From an uncultured Collinsella sp. (GTDB lineage: Bacteria > Actinomycetota > Coriobacteriia > Coriobacteriales > Coriobacteriaceae): a stretch of DNA of 64,000 nt. A program made the position numbers and the translations under genes. How positions within the stretch are numbered: position 1 is the first letter of the stretch; the number at the start of each line of letters is the position of its first letter. The notes below the pieces were generated by a model that did not search any database, was not told the DNA's origin, and was given only the letters and a program-made list of their open reading frames with translations. This document shows positions 41,916 through 51,250 of this stretch, piece after piece. The stretch spans positions 1 through 64,000 of the forward strand of contig CAAEHI010000019.1 of assembly GCA_900755685.1 (NCBI GenBank). Direction: 5' to 3'.

Positions 41916-42632
41916 ATGCCGGGCTTGGGAACAATCATCAACGTTGTGCTTTTAGTTGCGGGCGGTCTTTTGGGATTAGCGGGCGGCCGCTTCATTACAC
42001 CGCGCATCCAAGACACGCTCATGAAAGCATCGGGGCTGTGCGTCCTGTTTATCGGCCTTGGCGGCACCATGCAAAAGATGCTCCTTATCGATGGGAAGGC
42101 GCTAGCGACCACCGGCACCACCATGCTCATCGTCTCGTTCGCCCTCGGCTCGCTCATCGGCGAGGCCATCAACTTGGAGGCCGCCATCGAGAACCTTGGC
42201 GAATGGCTCAAGCGCAAAACCGGCAGCGAGGGCGATAACGAGTTCACCAACGCTTTTGTCTCGACTTCACTCACCGTGTGTATCGGCGCCATGGCCATTG
42301 TGGGATCGATCCAGGACGGTCTGCTCGGTGACTGGTCAACGCTTGCCCTGAAAGGCGCATTGGACTGCATCATCGTCTGCACCATGACGGCGTCGCTTGG
42401 CCGCGGCTGCATTTTCTCCGCCCTGCCCGTCGCCGTGTTCCAGGGGACGATCACGCTGTTTGCCGGCGCACTCTCCCCCATCATGACTACGGCAGCCCTC
42501 GACAGCCTTTCGCTCGTAGGCTCCATGCTCATCTTCTGCGTCGGCGTCAACCTCATCCGTCCTCAGACCTTCCGCACGGCCAATATGCTCCCCTCCGTCG
42601 TCATCGCCGTCATCTACGCCCTCCTGTTCTAA
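41916..42632 (+). CDS. DUF554 family membrane protein
   Basis: Integral membrane protein of 238 residues with about seven hydrophobic segments. GTIINVVLLVAGGLLGL, NAFVSTSLTVCIGAMAIVGSI and FVGVNLI-type patterns match the DUF554 (YdfK-like) family, whose function is unknown. AGGAGGG lies before the ATG at 41916. It stands between the surface cassette and the TerB module with its own gaps on both sides. A 7-bp inverted repeat, CTAATAC/GTATTAG (41821-41846), lies upstream and may be an operator. Confidence 0.88.
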   Translation: MPGLGTIINVVLLVAGGLLGLAGGRFITPRIQDTLMKASGLCVLFIGLGGTMQKMLLIDGKALATTGTTMLIVSFALGSLIGEAINLEAAIENLGEWLKRKTGSEGDNEFTNAFVSTSLTVCIGAMAIVGSIQDGLLGDWSTLALKGALDCIIVCTMTASLGRGCIFSALPVAVFQGTITLFAGALSPIMTTAALDSLSLVGSMLIFCVGVNLIRPQTFRTANMLPSVVIAVIYALLF

Positions 42633-42674
42633 ATCTATCTACGCAGCAGTATCTCGAACACCTGTTTGATGCTG

Positions 42675-42683
42675 TGCTATGAT
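42675..42683 (+). promoter_or_regulatory. Extended -10 promoter of the TerB module
   Basis: TGCTATGAT, an extended -10, 37 nt before the GTG of the TerB_N gene; no obvious -35. It probably drives all three genes of the module. Confidence 0.5.
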
Positions 42684-42720
42684 ATGAGGTCACCGAAGCT
42701 GCGTTAGGAGAGGAGAAGCG

Positions 42721-44481
42721 GTGGCCGACCAGGACATCAAGATGCTCATCGAGCGCATTATGGCCGAGGCCCGGACCCATCAGTCCGCCCGCTTCTCAAA
42801 CGAAATCTACGCAGACGAGCCGATTCTCAAAACCGGCCGACAGATGCAGAATTTCCTCCCCGACCAATACCGCAAGATGCGCGAGATATCGCGCTGGCAG
42901 GATGACCCCAAGGGCGGCGCGGGCCGCTGGCTATCGGAGGCCGAGCTTTTCTACCGCCAAGGCTTGCTGATGGCCGACTTTGAGGACGACTGTCCCTACA
43001 ACGGCACCTTTAAGTCGTACTTTCCCACCTACAATGCCATGAGCGACCGGCAGTTGCGCGGCTACTTTACCTGGCGTGCCCAAGTGCGCCGCGGAACCGT
43101 CGAGGAAACGTCTACATCCTTTGCCTTTCTGTATCTCTATGAGCTGATTTGCGGCATTGGCATAGATGATCCGCTCGAAGGTTTTAACAAGATCAAGGCC
43201 TTTTGGGATGTCTATCGCGCCTTCGAGCCCGGCATCGACCGGTTTGCGCGCGTGTGGCTGCAGGATTACGCCGTTTTCCACGGACTCGACCCCAAGCTAC
43301 TTCGCGACTCTAAAACCGTCATGTTCGACAACGCCCTCATCGAGCTGCGCCGCGCGGCTCGAGACCTTGCACCTACACCGACGCCGTCGGCCCAAGTCCC
43401 CAAGCGTCGCAAAACCTCCGAGCCCACGCTCCCCCTTCCGCCCGACGAGGCAGGCGAGGAGCGACTCATGACCGCTATAAACGCCCTCTCCACGTACAAC
43501 CTGAATAACTCACGGCTCGACCGTTCCCACCATCGCGACCTGCGCCACGTGGCATGCGCCGTGTATGTCCGTATGGCGCGCTACTATGACACGCACCGAA
43601 AGACCGGCATCGTAGCGAGCTTGTTTGGGGAGGAGACGGCCATGCCCTACACCATGTTTGCCTCGGCCGTGTTCTTTGCGCCCGAGCGCCACGAGGACTG
43701 CGAATATCGCCTGGACCCCATTCACATCTACCGCTGCCAAAATGGCTTTTGGGAATGCATGCGCATCCACGGCAGCAGACAAAAAAGCAGCAAGCTCGGT
43801 GAGATGATGCGCGCCTGCGACCAACGCCTGCGCCTGGCCCTAGACCCCACCCATCCCCTGAAGGAGGAGAAGGTCCCCAAATATCTGGCCAAGATCATCG
43901 ATGACGAGATCGTAGCATGGCTTTCGTGGGACGCCGCGCACCAGCCCGTCAAGATCGATATCGATTTGAGTCAGCTGGGGCACATTCGGAGCGCCGCCGC
44001 GCAAACGCGTGAAGCGCTTTTGATTGATGAGGAGCGCGAGGATGATGTGCTCGCAGAGGTCGATACGGCGGGTTCCGAGCAGCCGAAAGCCGAGCCCGCA
44101 GCAGACGCGTTTGTCGAGCTGGTCGCGGCACCCATTCGGCAGGACGAGGCCGACGAGCCGACCATATCCACCGAACAGTTTGGTGTCGTGGCGCCGCTGC
44201 TCGCACCGACGCCAGCGGTCGTATCGACTGCACCCGCTGGCACCGCAACCGCACTCGATCCCGCCGCAGACGCCTATCTTCGAGCACTACTCGAGCAAAA
44301 CGCAGCGCAGACGGCATCGGCAGTGGAGAGGTCGGGGCAGAGCGAGGACATGCTCGTCGATACCATCAACGAGGCGCTCTTTGACCTGGTGGGTGACACC
44401 GTAATTGAATTTGACGCAGCGGCACCGCACATTATCGAGGACTACGAAGCAGACGTGAGAGGATACCTAGACCATGAGTGA
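42721..44481 (+). CDS. TerB N/C-terminal domain protein
   Basis: 586 residues. An N-terminal TerB_N domain (about 55-215) shows YNAMSDRQLRGYFTWRAQVRRG, SFAFLYLYELICGIG and WLQDYAVFHGL. The end (about 510-586; INEALFDLVGDTVIEF..IIEDYEADV) resembles TerB_C. The middle is a helical region with a Pro/charged linker. Such proteins accompany ATPase and helicase genes in tellurite-related and phage-defence islands; the biochemical role is unknown, probably scaffolding or sensing. GGAGAGGAG precedes the GTG. Its end overlaps the ATPase start by 8 bp. Confidence 0.85.
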   Translation: MADQDIKMLIERIMAEARTHQSARFSNEIYADEPILKTGRQMQNFLPDQYRKMREISRWQDDPKGGAGRWLSEAELFYRQGLLMADFEDDCPYNGTFKSYFPTYNAMSDRQLRGYFTWRAQVRRGTVEETSTSFAFLYLYELICGIGIDDPLEGFNKIKAFWDVYRAFEPGIDRFARVWLQDYAVFHGLDPKLLRDSKTVMFDNALIELRRAARDLAPTPTPSAQVPKRRKTSEPTLPLPPDEAGEERLMTAINALSTYNLNNSRLDRSHHRDLRHVACAVYVRMARYYDTHRKTGIVASLFGEETAMPYTMFASAVFFAPERHEDCEYRLDPIHIYRCQNGFWECMRIHGSRQKSSKLGEMMRACDQRLRLALDPTHPLKEEKVPKYLAKIIDDEIVAWLSWDAAHQPVKIDIDLSQLGHIRSAAAQTREALLIDEEREDDVLAEVDTAGSEQPKAEPAADAFVELVAAPIRQDEADEPTISTEQFGVVAPLLAPTPAVVSTAPAGTATALDPAADAYLRALLEQNAAQTASAVERSGQSEDMLVDTINEALFDLVGDTVIEFDAAAPHIIEDYEADVRGYLDHE

Positions 44482-45778
44482 TACCGCATCCGCAGCACCC
44501 CGTGTGCCCAAGCGCGTCGCCGCCGTCATTCTCAACTCGCTCAAGGGCGGCGTGGTCCCGCGCATCGGCCTTCCCTACATCACCGTAGGGCGCGAGGTCG
44601 AGATCCGCGCCCTGCTCACCGACCTGAGTCTCATCGCCGACGGCGGCGCAAGCTTCCGCTTTCTGGTCGGTCGCTACGGAGCCGGCAAGAGCTTTTTGCT
44701 CCAGACCATCCGCACGCACGCCATGGGTGAGGGATTCGTCGTCGCCGATGCCGACCTATCCCCCGAGCGCCGCCTGCAGGGCGGCCAGGGACAGGGCCTT
44801 GCTACCTACCGTGAGCTCATCCGCAACATATCGACTAAAACGCGCCCCGAGGGCGGTGCGCTCAACCTTATCCTGGATCGCTGGGTCGCCTCGTGTGCCG
44901 ATGCCGATGAATCTGCCGTCAATGCCCAACTGGCCCCGCTCGAGGAAATGGTCCACGGCTTCGACTTCTCCCGTATGCTCCGCCGCTACCGCGCGGCCGT
45001 ATCCGAGGGCGACGAAGAAGCTATGAGCCGCGTGACCAAATGGATTCGCGGCGAGTACCGCACCAAGAGTGAGGCACGCGCCGAGCTGGGCTCCTCGACC
45101 ATCATCAGCGATGACGACTGGTACGACTACGTTAAGCTCATTGCGCGCTTTTTGGTCTGCAGCGGCTACAAGGGCATGCTGGTGCTCATCGACGAGCTCG
45201 TGAATCTGTATAAGATTCCCAACGCCATCACGCGCCAATACAACTACGAGAAGATCCTAACCATGTACAACGACACGCTCCAGGGCAAGGCGCAGTACCT
45301 GGGCATGATCATGGGCGGCACGCCAACCTCCATCGAAGACCGGCGCCGCGGTGTGTTCTCCTACGAGGCCCTGCGCAGCCGACTCGCTCAGGGCCGCTTT
45401 GCGCGCGAGGACCTTAAGGACATGCTCGCGCCCATCATCCGTCTGCAGCCACTCACCTACGAGGAGCTGCTGGTGCTCATCGAAAAACTCATGCAGATCC
45501 ATGCCGGCTACTTTGGCTGGACGCCCACGCTTACCGAGAACGACTTGGTGGACTTCCTCAAGATTGAGTTTGGCCGCGTGGGAGCCGACACGCATCTGAC
45601 GCCGCGTGAGGTCATTCGTGACTTTATCGAGCTGCTCGACATCCTATGCCAAAACCCCGACGCCAACGTTGCCGAGCTACTGCAAAGCGTCGGCGGCGAC
45701 GCGCTGGCGCCGGCAGCCGCAACAGGCGACACCGGCGCTGCAGACGGTGACCGCAACTTCGCCGAATTCACCATCTAA
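44474..45778 (+). CDS. BrxC/BrxD-family (DUF2791) ATP-binding protein
   Basis: P-loop ATPase of 434 residues. Walker A is GRYGAGKS (66-73) and Walker B is MLVLIDELVNLYK (about 235-247). GREVEIRALL ahead of Walker A and MGGTPTSIEDRRRGVFSYEALRSRL after it are hallmarks of the BrxC/BrxD (DUF2791) AAA-like group in BREX systems. It should couple ATP hydrolysis to remodelling of DNA or partner proteins. Translationally coupled to the TerB_N gene. A hairpin overlapping its stop codon separates it from the helicase. Confidence 0.88.
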   Translation: MSDTASAAPRVPKRVAAVILNSLKGGVVPRIGLPYITVGREVEIRALLTDLSLIADGGASFRFLVGRYGAGKSFLLQTIRTHAMGEGFVVADADLSPERRLQGGQGQGLATYRELIRNISTKTRPEGGALNLILDRWVASCADADESAVNAQLAPLEEMVHGFDFSRMLRRYRAAVSEGDEEAMSRVTKWIRGEYRTKSEARAELGSSTIISDDDWYDYVKLIARFLVCSGYKGMLVLIDELVNLYKIPNAITRQYNYEKILTMYNDTLQGKAQYLGMIMGGTPTSIEDRRRGVFSYEALRSRLAQGRFAREDLKDMLAPIIRLQPLTYEELLVLIEKLMQIHAGYFGWTPTLTENDLVDFLKIEFGRVGADTHLTPREVIRDFIELLDILCQNPDANVAELLQSVGGDALAPAAATGDTGAADGDRNFAEFTI

Positions 45779-45815
45779 CCTGCCAAAACGGGACAGGTTT
45801 ATTTTGGCAGGTTTT
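45777..45815 (+). terminator. Internal terminator-like hairpin before the helicase
   Basis: AACCTGCCAAAA (45777-45788) and TTTTGGCAGGTT (45802-45813) form a perfect 12-bp stem with two further T. It overlaps the ATPase stop codon and lies 80 bp before the helicase. It could lower helicase expression (attenuation) or protect the upstream mRNA. Confidence 0.55.
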
Positions 45816-45894
45816 ATCTGGGCAAACGTTGAAGCAGCAATGCAGCAAGCCGTTGCCAGCCGCGTTGAGAGATTCGTTTTTGAGAGGAGGCCCC

Positions 45895-48339
45895 GTGAAC
45901 GCCTTTGACCGCTACGCCCCGTTTATCCAAGACTTCATCTACTCCCACGATTGGGAGAGTCTACGCTCCATCCAGGTTGCAGCAGCTGATGCCATCTTTA
46001 ACACTCAGGACAATGTGCTCCTGACGGCATCCACGGCTTCCGGCAAAACCGAGGCAGCCTTCTTTCCCATCCTGACCGAGTTTTGGGAGAACCCGCCCGC
46101 GAGCGTTGGCGCCCTCTACATCGGCCCCCTCAAGGCACTCATCAATGATCAGTTCGTCCGCCTCAACGACCTGTGCGAAGAGGCCGATATCCCCGTCTGG
46201 CACTGGCATGGCGATGTTTCGCAGTCGCACAAGGCTAAGCTCATCAAAAAACCGAGCGGTATCTTGCAGATTACGCCCGAGTCGCTCGAGGCGCTCCTGA
46301 TCCATAAGCACATGGCAATCCCTCGTATGTTCTGCGACCTGCGCTATGTGGTTATCGACGAGGTTCATTCGCTCATGCGCGGCGACCGCGGCGGTCAGAC
46401 GCTCTGCCTTATCGAGCGCCTCTCGCGCATGGCGGGCGTGCAGCCCCGCCGCATCGGCCTTTCTGCCACCATCGGCGACCCCGAGCGCACGGGCGCCTTT
46501 CTCTCACAGGGAACAGGACGCGATTGCATCATCCCCCGCTTTGAGGAACCGCGCCGCGTGTGGCGCATCTCCATGGAGCACTTCTACAACTCGGGTCCCC
46601 AGGCACAGCAGCGGGGATTCGAGAGCACGGGTCCACAAGAAGCCGAGATGCTTGCTTGCGAGCGTATTGAGCCGGCGGCGCCCGCGGCGCTGCCGGCTGG
46701 CGCCCAAGACGTGCGCCACAGCGGACAGCTTACACAGGAGGAACGCCGTCAACGTCGTGAGCGGGCACGGGGCAAGGCCGCTCCCAAAGACCGTCGCACT
46801 TCTTCGGCCCCCGAGGGCGAAGTCGATATCCCCCGGGCCGATGAGCAGGCGCTCCTCAACCCCACCGACACCGCGCCCGAAAACGCCGATCCCGGCATGG
46901 GCTATATCTTTGAACACACCCGCGGGCGCAAGTGCCTGGTCTTTGCCAACTCGCGCGAGGAGGCAGAGGCCGTGTGCTCCATGCTGCGCAGCTACTGCGA
47001 GAGCCGGCACGAGCCCGACCGTTTTCTCATCCACCATGGCAATCTTTCGGCATCGCTGCGCGAAACGGCCGAGGAACTCATGCGCGATGAGGAGCAGGCA
47101 CAGACAACCGTCACCACCTCCACGCTGGAACTCGGTATCGATATCGGCCGTCTGGAGCGTGCGTTTCAGATCGACGCGCCGTTTACCGTCAGCTCCTTTT
47201 TGCAGCGAATGGGCCGCACGGGGCGCCGCGATCTTCCGCCCGAGATGTGGTTTGTCATGCGCGAGGAGGAACCCGAGCCGCGCACGATGATGCCCGAGAC
47301 CATTCCGTGGAAGCTCCTGCAGGGCATCGCGCTCGTACAACTCTATCGCGAGGAAAAGTGGGTCGAGCCGCCCGAGCTCGATCGACTCCCCTACAGCCTG
47401 CTCTACCACCAGACTATGTCGACGCTTGCCAGCACCGGCGAACTCACGCCGGCAGAGCTTGCCCAGCGCGTGCTCACACTCAGCTATTTCCATCGCATCT
47501 CGGCCGATGACTATCGCGTGTTGCTGCGTCACCTCATTAAGATCGACCATATCCAAGTCACCGAGGGCGGCGGGCTCATCGTGGGTCTCGCGGGCGAGCG
47601 CATCATCAACAACTTTAAGTTCTACGCCGTGTTCCAGGAAAACGAGGAGTTCACCGTTCGCAGCGAATCGGCCGAGCTGGGCACGATTGTCAACCCGCCC
47701 CCGCCCGGTGAGCGCATTGCCATCGCCGGCCATTGCTGGATTGTCGAGGAAGTGGACTGGAAGCGTCACACCGTCTTTGCCACGCAGGTCAAGGGCCGGG
47801 TGCCGGCCTACTTTGGCGACTGCCCCGGCGACATCAATACACACGTACTCGAGCGTATGCGCAAGGCGCTCAACGAGCACGCGGCGTATCCGTACCTGAT
47901 GGGTAACGCGCGGGCCCGTCTGGCGCAGGCTCGCCATACGGCCGAGATTTCGGGCGCGGGAACTAAGCCGCTCATCAACCTGGGTGGCGACACCTGGGTG
48001 CTCTTCCCCTGGTTGGGCAGCTACGCCTTTTTGGCGCTCGAGCGCATGCTCAAGATTAAATGCGCCGCTGAGTTGGGCCTTCGCGGACTCGACCCGTCAC
48101 GCCCGTACTTTATGCAGTTTAAGATGAAGGCCGACGAGGAGACGTTCTTTGAAGTGCTCGCCGCCGAAGCCGAGAAAGACTTCGACCCCATCGACCTCGT
48201 CTATCCCGGCGAGGTGCCTTACTTTGATCGGTACGACGAATTCGTTCCAGAAGAGCTCGTGCGCAAAGGCTTTGCCGAAGGCGTGCTCGACATCGAAGAC
48301 ATGAAGCAGCGCGTTCTCGGCTGGCGCGACCACGCCTAA
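45895..48339 (+). CDS. Lhr-like DEAD/DEAH-box helicase
   Basis: SF2 helicase of 814 residues. Walker A is ASTASGKT (45-52), motif II is DEVH (about 155), motif III is SATIGD, and motifs IV-VI include LVFANSREEAE, TLELGIDIG and QRMGRTGRR. This order and the DNA-facing C-terminal part (about 500-800) fit Lhr/BrxHI-type helicases. A charged insert (about 245-330) separates the two RecA-like halves. The GTG at 45895 has GAGAGGAGG 4 nt upstream. Third gene of the TerB-ATPase-helicase module; converges on the speE-like gene. Confidence 0.9.
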   Translation: MNAFDRYAPFIQDFIYSHDWESLRSIQVAAADAIFNTQDNVLLTASTASGKTEAAFFPILTEFWENPPASVGALYIGPLKALINDQFVRLNDLCEEADIPVWHWHGDVSQSHKAKLIKKPSGILQITPESLEALLIHKHMAIPRMFCDLRYVVIDEVHSLMRGDRGGQTLCLIERLSRMAGVQPRRIGLSATIGDPERTGAFLSQGTGRDCIIPRFEEPRRVWRISMEHFYNSGPQAQQRGFESTGPQEAEMLACERIEPAAPAALPAGAQDVRHSGQLTQEERRQRRERARGKAAPKDRRTSSAPEGEVDIPRADEQALLNPTDTAPENADPGMGYIFEHTRGRKCLVFANSREEAEAVCSMLRSYCESRHEPDRFLIHHGNLSASLRETAEELMRDEEQAQTTVTTSTLELGIDIGRLERAFQIDAPFTVSSFLQRMGRTGRRDLPPEMWFVMREEEPEPRTMMPETIPWKLLQGIALVQLYREEKWVEPPELDRLPYSLLYHQTMSTLASTGELTPAELAQRVLTLSYFHRISADDYRVLLRHLIKIDHIQVTEGGGLIVGLAGERIINNFKFYAVFQENEEFTVRSESAELGTIVNPPPPGERIAIAGHCWIVEEVDWKRHTVFATQVKGRVPAYFGDCPGDINTHVLERMRKALNEHAAYPYLMGNARARLAQARHTAEISGAGTKPLINLGGDTWVLFPWLGSYAFLALERMLKIKCAAELGLRGLDPSRPYFMQFKMKADEETFFEVLAAEAEKDFDPIDLVYPGEVPYFDRYDEFVPEELVRKGFAEGVLDIEDMKQRVLGWRDHA

Positions 48340-48365
48340 GACCAGTCTTTTTGGGACGGGGAGAC

Positions 48366-49244
48366 CTATTTGTCGTGAAGAACGGTGCCGAGGAAGTCGG
48401 TGTCGAAGGGCACGGCTTCGGCAAAGGCGTAGTTGCCGTCGCTGGCGATGAGCAGGTAGTTCTCCTCGCCGCCGAACTCTGCATCGCCACATGGGACCAC
48501 CCAAGCATGGTCGAACACCTCAAGCGCCGTGGCGGCACAGTCGCGCAGGAACGTCACATCGCTCCCCTCGTTTGCACTCACGATATTGGCAACGTAGACG
48601 CCACCGACATTTAGGCTGCCCCGCACCAAACGCAATGCCTCAACCGTCGCCAGCTCGCGTACGGGCTCGGCACCGCCAAAGCAATCGCTCACGACCACGT
48701 CGTAGCGACGATGGCCCACGCTCGTCACACCCAAATACGAGCGAGCCTCAGCGGTTATCACCCGCAGGCGATCGCCCGCCGCGCGCTCCAGCTCGTCTAG
48801 GTAGAACCAGCGGCGCGCCAGGCGCGTAATCTCTCCGTCATACTCGATGACGTCCATGCGCAAGCCCTCGTGCGACATCAGCGCGAACTTAGGATAGGCA
48901 AACCCGCCGCCACCCAGCACAAGCATGCGGTTGATGCCGTGACCATAAGCATCGTGCATCGCATCCTCGGACTCAAACACGTCGTCAAACGCACGATAGT
49001 ACGCAAAGACGGGCTCCGCCCAACGCTCACCAACGTAGCTTGCGCTTTGGTAGACGCCGCCTTGCACCAACACGCGAATCTCATCGCCGTCCCCATCGTG
49101 CACGCGTTTCACACGCGCCAACCCATTGCGGGTTCGCGCAACCTGCAGACAGGCAGCACGAACAGCGACGGCGGCCGCACCAAGCGCCGCGGCTCCCAGG
49201 GCAACGCCGGCAACGACGCCAGCAGAAACACTCGGCTTGTTCAT
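48366..49244 (-). CDS. Spermidine synthase-like methyltransferase-fold protein
   Basis: 292 residues. A hydrophobic Ala-rich N-terminal helix (about 8-30) may anchor it to the membrane. The rest is a Rossmann-fold aminopropyltransferase/methyltransferase: LVLGGGGFAYPK (SAM loop), MDVIEYDGEITRLARR, VVVSDCFGG. Residues for polyamine binding cannot be assigned, so a true spermidine synthase is not shown. It begins at the stop codon of elp3, so it is the second gene of that transcript. Confidence 0.75.
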   Translation of the reverse strand: MNKPSVSAGVVAGVALGAAALGAAAVAVRAACLQVARTRNGLARVKRVHDGDGDEIRVLVQGGVYQSASYVGERWAEPVFAYYRAFDDVFESEDAMHDAYGHGINRMLVLGGGGFAYPKFALMSHEGLRMDVIEYDGEITRLARRWFYLDELERAAGDRLRVITAEARSYLGVTSVGHRRYDVVVSDCFGGAEPVRELATVEALRLVRGSLNVGGVYVANIVSANEGSDVTFLRDCAATALEVFDHAWVVPCGDAEFGGEENYLLIASDGNYAFAEAVPFDTDFLGTVLHDK

Positions 49245-51152
49245 CTAGAGCTCCTTTTGCAGATAGAGTCCATGATCGTAAAAACCCAAATGGCGATAGT
49301 ACTCGCGCGTACCAATCGCGCTGATCACGTTGATGCGCGTATAACCCGCATCCCGGGCAATCTCGCACGCACGCTCTACGAGCAGACGCCCCAACCCATG
49401 GTGCTGGGCCGCCTGGCCTTGATACCCCACGCGCGCCGCCATGCCATACACGTGTACCTCGCGAATCATCGCCTCGTCCGGCATCGTCAGCAACTCGTCC
49501 GCATGCGCGGCAACAAACGAATGGTCGGGCAGCGACAACCGCAAAAAGCCCGCGATCTTGCCCTGCGGCGTCACCCACTGCAAAAAGCACTCGTGCGTCA
49601 CCGGCGTCTCGTACGCCACCTCCTCATCAAGAGATAGCTCATCCAAGTCGGCACCCGCCGTGCTGATCTCGCGATAGCGAATCTCGCGCACCGTCGCACC
49701 GTCACCCCGAGCGGCCAAGCGGTTTTCGACGAGCTGACGCAGGTTGGGTTTCTTGTTGCCCACCATGATGTCGTCGGAACTAAAGTCGCGGATCATGCGA
49801 CTGATGCGGCAGAACGCCGGCGTCACCACGATGTCGTCGGCCAGCACATCGAGCAGCTCTTCCTCGGTATAGGGACGCCACTCGCCGCGCTCGTAGCAGC
49901 CCACCAGACGCGAGCCCTCGATGAGCGCACACGGGTAAACCTTGACCTCGTCGGGCATAAAGGCCCCCTCGGTCATAAAGCGCTCGTAGTCGCGCTTGTC
50001 CCCCTCGGGCGTGGCGCCCAGCAAGTTGAGCATAAAATGCGCGTGGATCTTAAAGCCAAACAGACGCGCAAGCGAAAACGCCCGCTCGATCTGAGCCACC
50101 GAAATGCGACGCTCGTTGATATCGAGCAGGTGCTGGTCGAGACTCTGGATACCCATCTGAATCTTGGTGCAGCCCAGGCGGCGGATGAGCGTGAGGGCCT
50201 GCGGCGTTACGGCATCGGGGCGCGTCTCGATAACGAGCCCCACCACGCGATGCTTCGCCGTCTCGTTGATGCGCTGCTGACGCTCGAGCTCCTCCATCGT
50301 TGCCGTCTGCCACTCAGTGACCTCGCCCCACGGCGTACCGGGACCGTACAGACGACGCACCGCACGGTTATAGCCGCCCACGGCAGCATCCACACGCCCC
50401 TGCTCGTCGGCAACGCCGGCAGCAAGCTCGACCTCGTCTGTCGCAATGCCGGCGGCCCGATAGCGCTCGCGGCGCTCCGCCACCACCGGCGGCAGCGCAT
50501 CGGCGGGCGCGTCATCGAGCAGGCGCTCTGCCTCGGCACGGCTGATGCCCGGGCGCGCCAACATGGGATTTGCCGCCACGCCCGCCACCGCATCATCATT
50601 GAGCGCACGGAAGAGCTCAGACATAAACCATGTCTGATAGCCTTCCGGATAGTCGCTCCAGGTACCGCCAAGCACAATGAGCTCAATCTTGTCGGTCGCA
50701 TGCCCCATCTGCGAAAGCGCCGTCAAACGGGCACTCACCTGCAGATACGGGTCAAAGCAATTTTGCTCCGCACGGGCGCACGCCGGCTCGGCATGCAGAT
50801 AGCTTTTAGGCATGCGCAGATCGTTGGGGCAAAACAGGCAATCGCCCGAGCACGGCCAGGGCTTGGTGATAACGGTAATGGTCGCCACGCCCGAAGCCGT
50901 GCGACGAGGCTTCATGCGCAGGACCTGCAGCAGTTGACGTTCCAGATCGGAATCGACATTCCACGCAGCCCACCGAGCCGGCTCCTCGCGTTTAACCCGC
51001 TGGCAGAATGGCAGCAGGCGGCGCTTGGCCAGGTCACGTTTGTCGGCGCCCTCACGGCGCGCCTCGGCATGTATCAGTTTGACGAGCGCCTTGTCGTCCA
51101 CGGTCTCGCCGCGACGCAGGGCCTCGAGTATGTTCAAGATAATCTGTTCCAT
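49245..51152 (-). CDS. Elp3-like radical SAM/GNAT tRNA-modification enzyme
   Basis: 635 residues. The radical SAM centre has three cysteines spaced C-x3-C-x2-C (CSGDCLFC, Cys 101, 105, 108), followed by the Elp3 pattern DPYLQVSARL and LGGTWSDYPEGY. MGIQSLDQ and AHFMLNLLG belong to the same barrel. The C-terminus is a GNAT acetyltransferase (VHVYGMAARVGYQGQ, HHGLGRLLVE, REYYRHLGF). Elp3 makes the cm5 group on wobble U34 of tRNA from acetyl-CoA, and bacterial homologues exist as single proteins. The ATG at 51152 has little ribosome site and a TACAAT 6 nt upstream, so it may be leaderless. Confidence 0.9.
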   Translation of the reverse strand: MEQIILNILEALRRGETVDDKALVKLIHAEARREGADKRDLAKRRLLPFCQRVKREEPARWAAWNVDSDLERQLLQVLRMKPRRTASGVATITVITKPWPCSGDCLFCPNDLRMPKSYLHAEPACARAEQNCFDPYLQVSARLTALSQMGHATDKIELIVLGGTWSDYPEGYQTWFMSELFRALNDDAVAGVAANPMLARPGISRAEAERLLDDAPADALPPVVAERRERYRAAGIATDEVELAAGVADEQGRVDAAVGGYNRAVRRLYGPGTPWGEVTEWQTATMEELERQQRINETAKHRVVGLVIETRPDAVTPQALTLIRRLGCTKIQMGIQSLDQHLLDINERRISVAQIERAFSLARLFGFKIHAHFMLNLLGATPEGDKRDYERFMTEGAFMPDEVKVYPCALIEGSRLVGCYERGEWRPYTEEELLDVLADDIVVTPAFCRISRMIRDFSSDDIMVGNKKPNLRQLVENRLAARGDGATVREIRYREISTAGADLDELSLDEEVAYETPVTHECFLQWVTPQGKIAGFLRLSLPDHSFVAAHADELLTMPDEAMIREVHVYGMAARVGYQGQAAQHHGLGRLLVERACEIARDAGYTRINVISAIGTREYYRHLGFYDHGLYLQKEL

Positions 51153-51158
51153 GTCCCC

Positions 51159-51164
51159 ATTGTA
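51159..51164 (-). promoter_or_regulatory. -10 element directly upstream of elp3
   Basis: TACAAT on the minus strand ends 6 nt before the elp3 ATG. Transcription would start at or next to the first codon, giving a leaderless mRNA. No -35 match. Confidence 0.4.
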
Positions 51165-51172
51165 AAGGTAAA

Positions 51173-51202
51173 GGCGCCGGAGCCCGTCACGGCTCCGGCG
51201 CC
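51173..51202 (-). terminator. Terminator after the DUF4097 gene
   Basis: GGCGCCGGAGCC (51173-51184) and GGCTCCGGCGCC (51191-51202) form a perfect 12-bp stem with a 6-nt loop. TTTACCTTTAC follows on the minus strand. Confidence 0.75.
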
Positions 51203-51250
51203 TCCATCAAACAGCGCAGCTATGGTATATAAGTCTTCGATAACCGCCCG

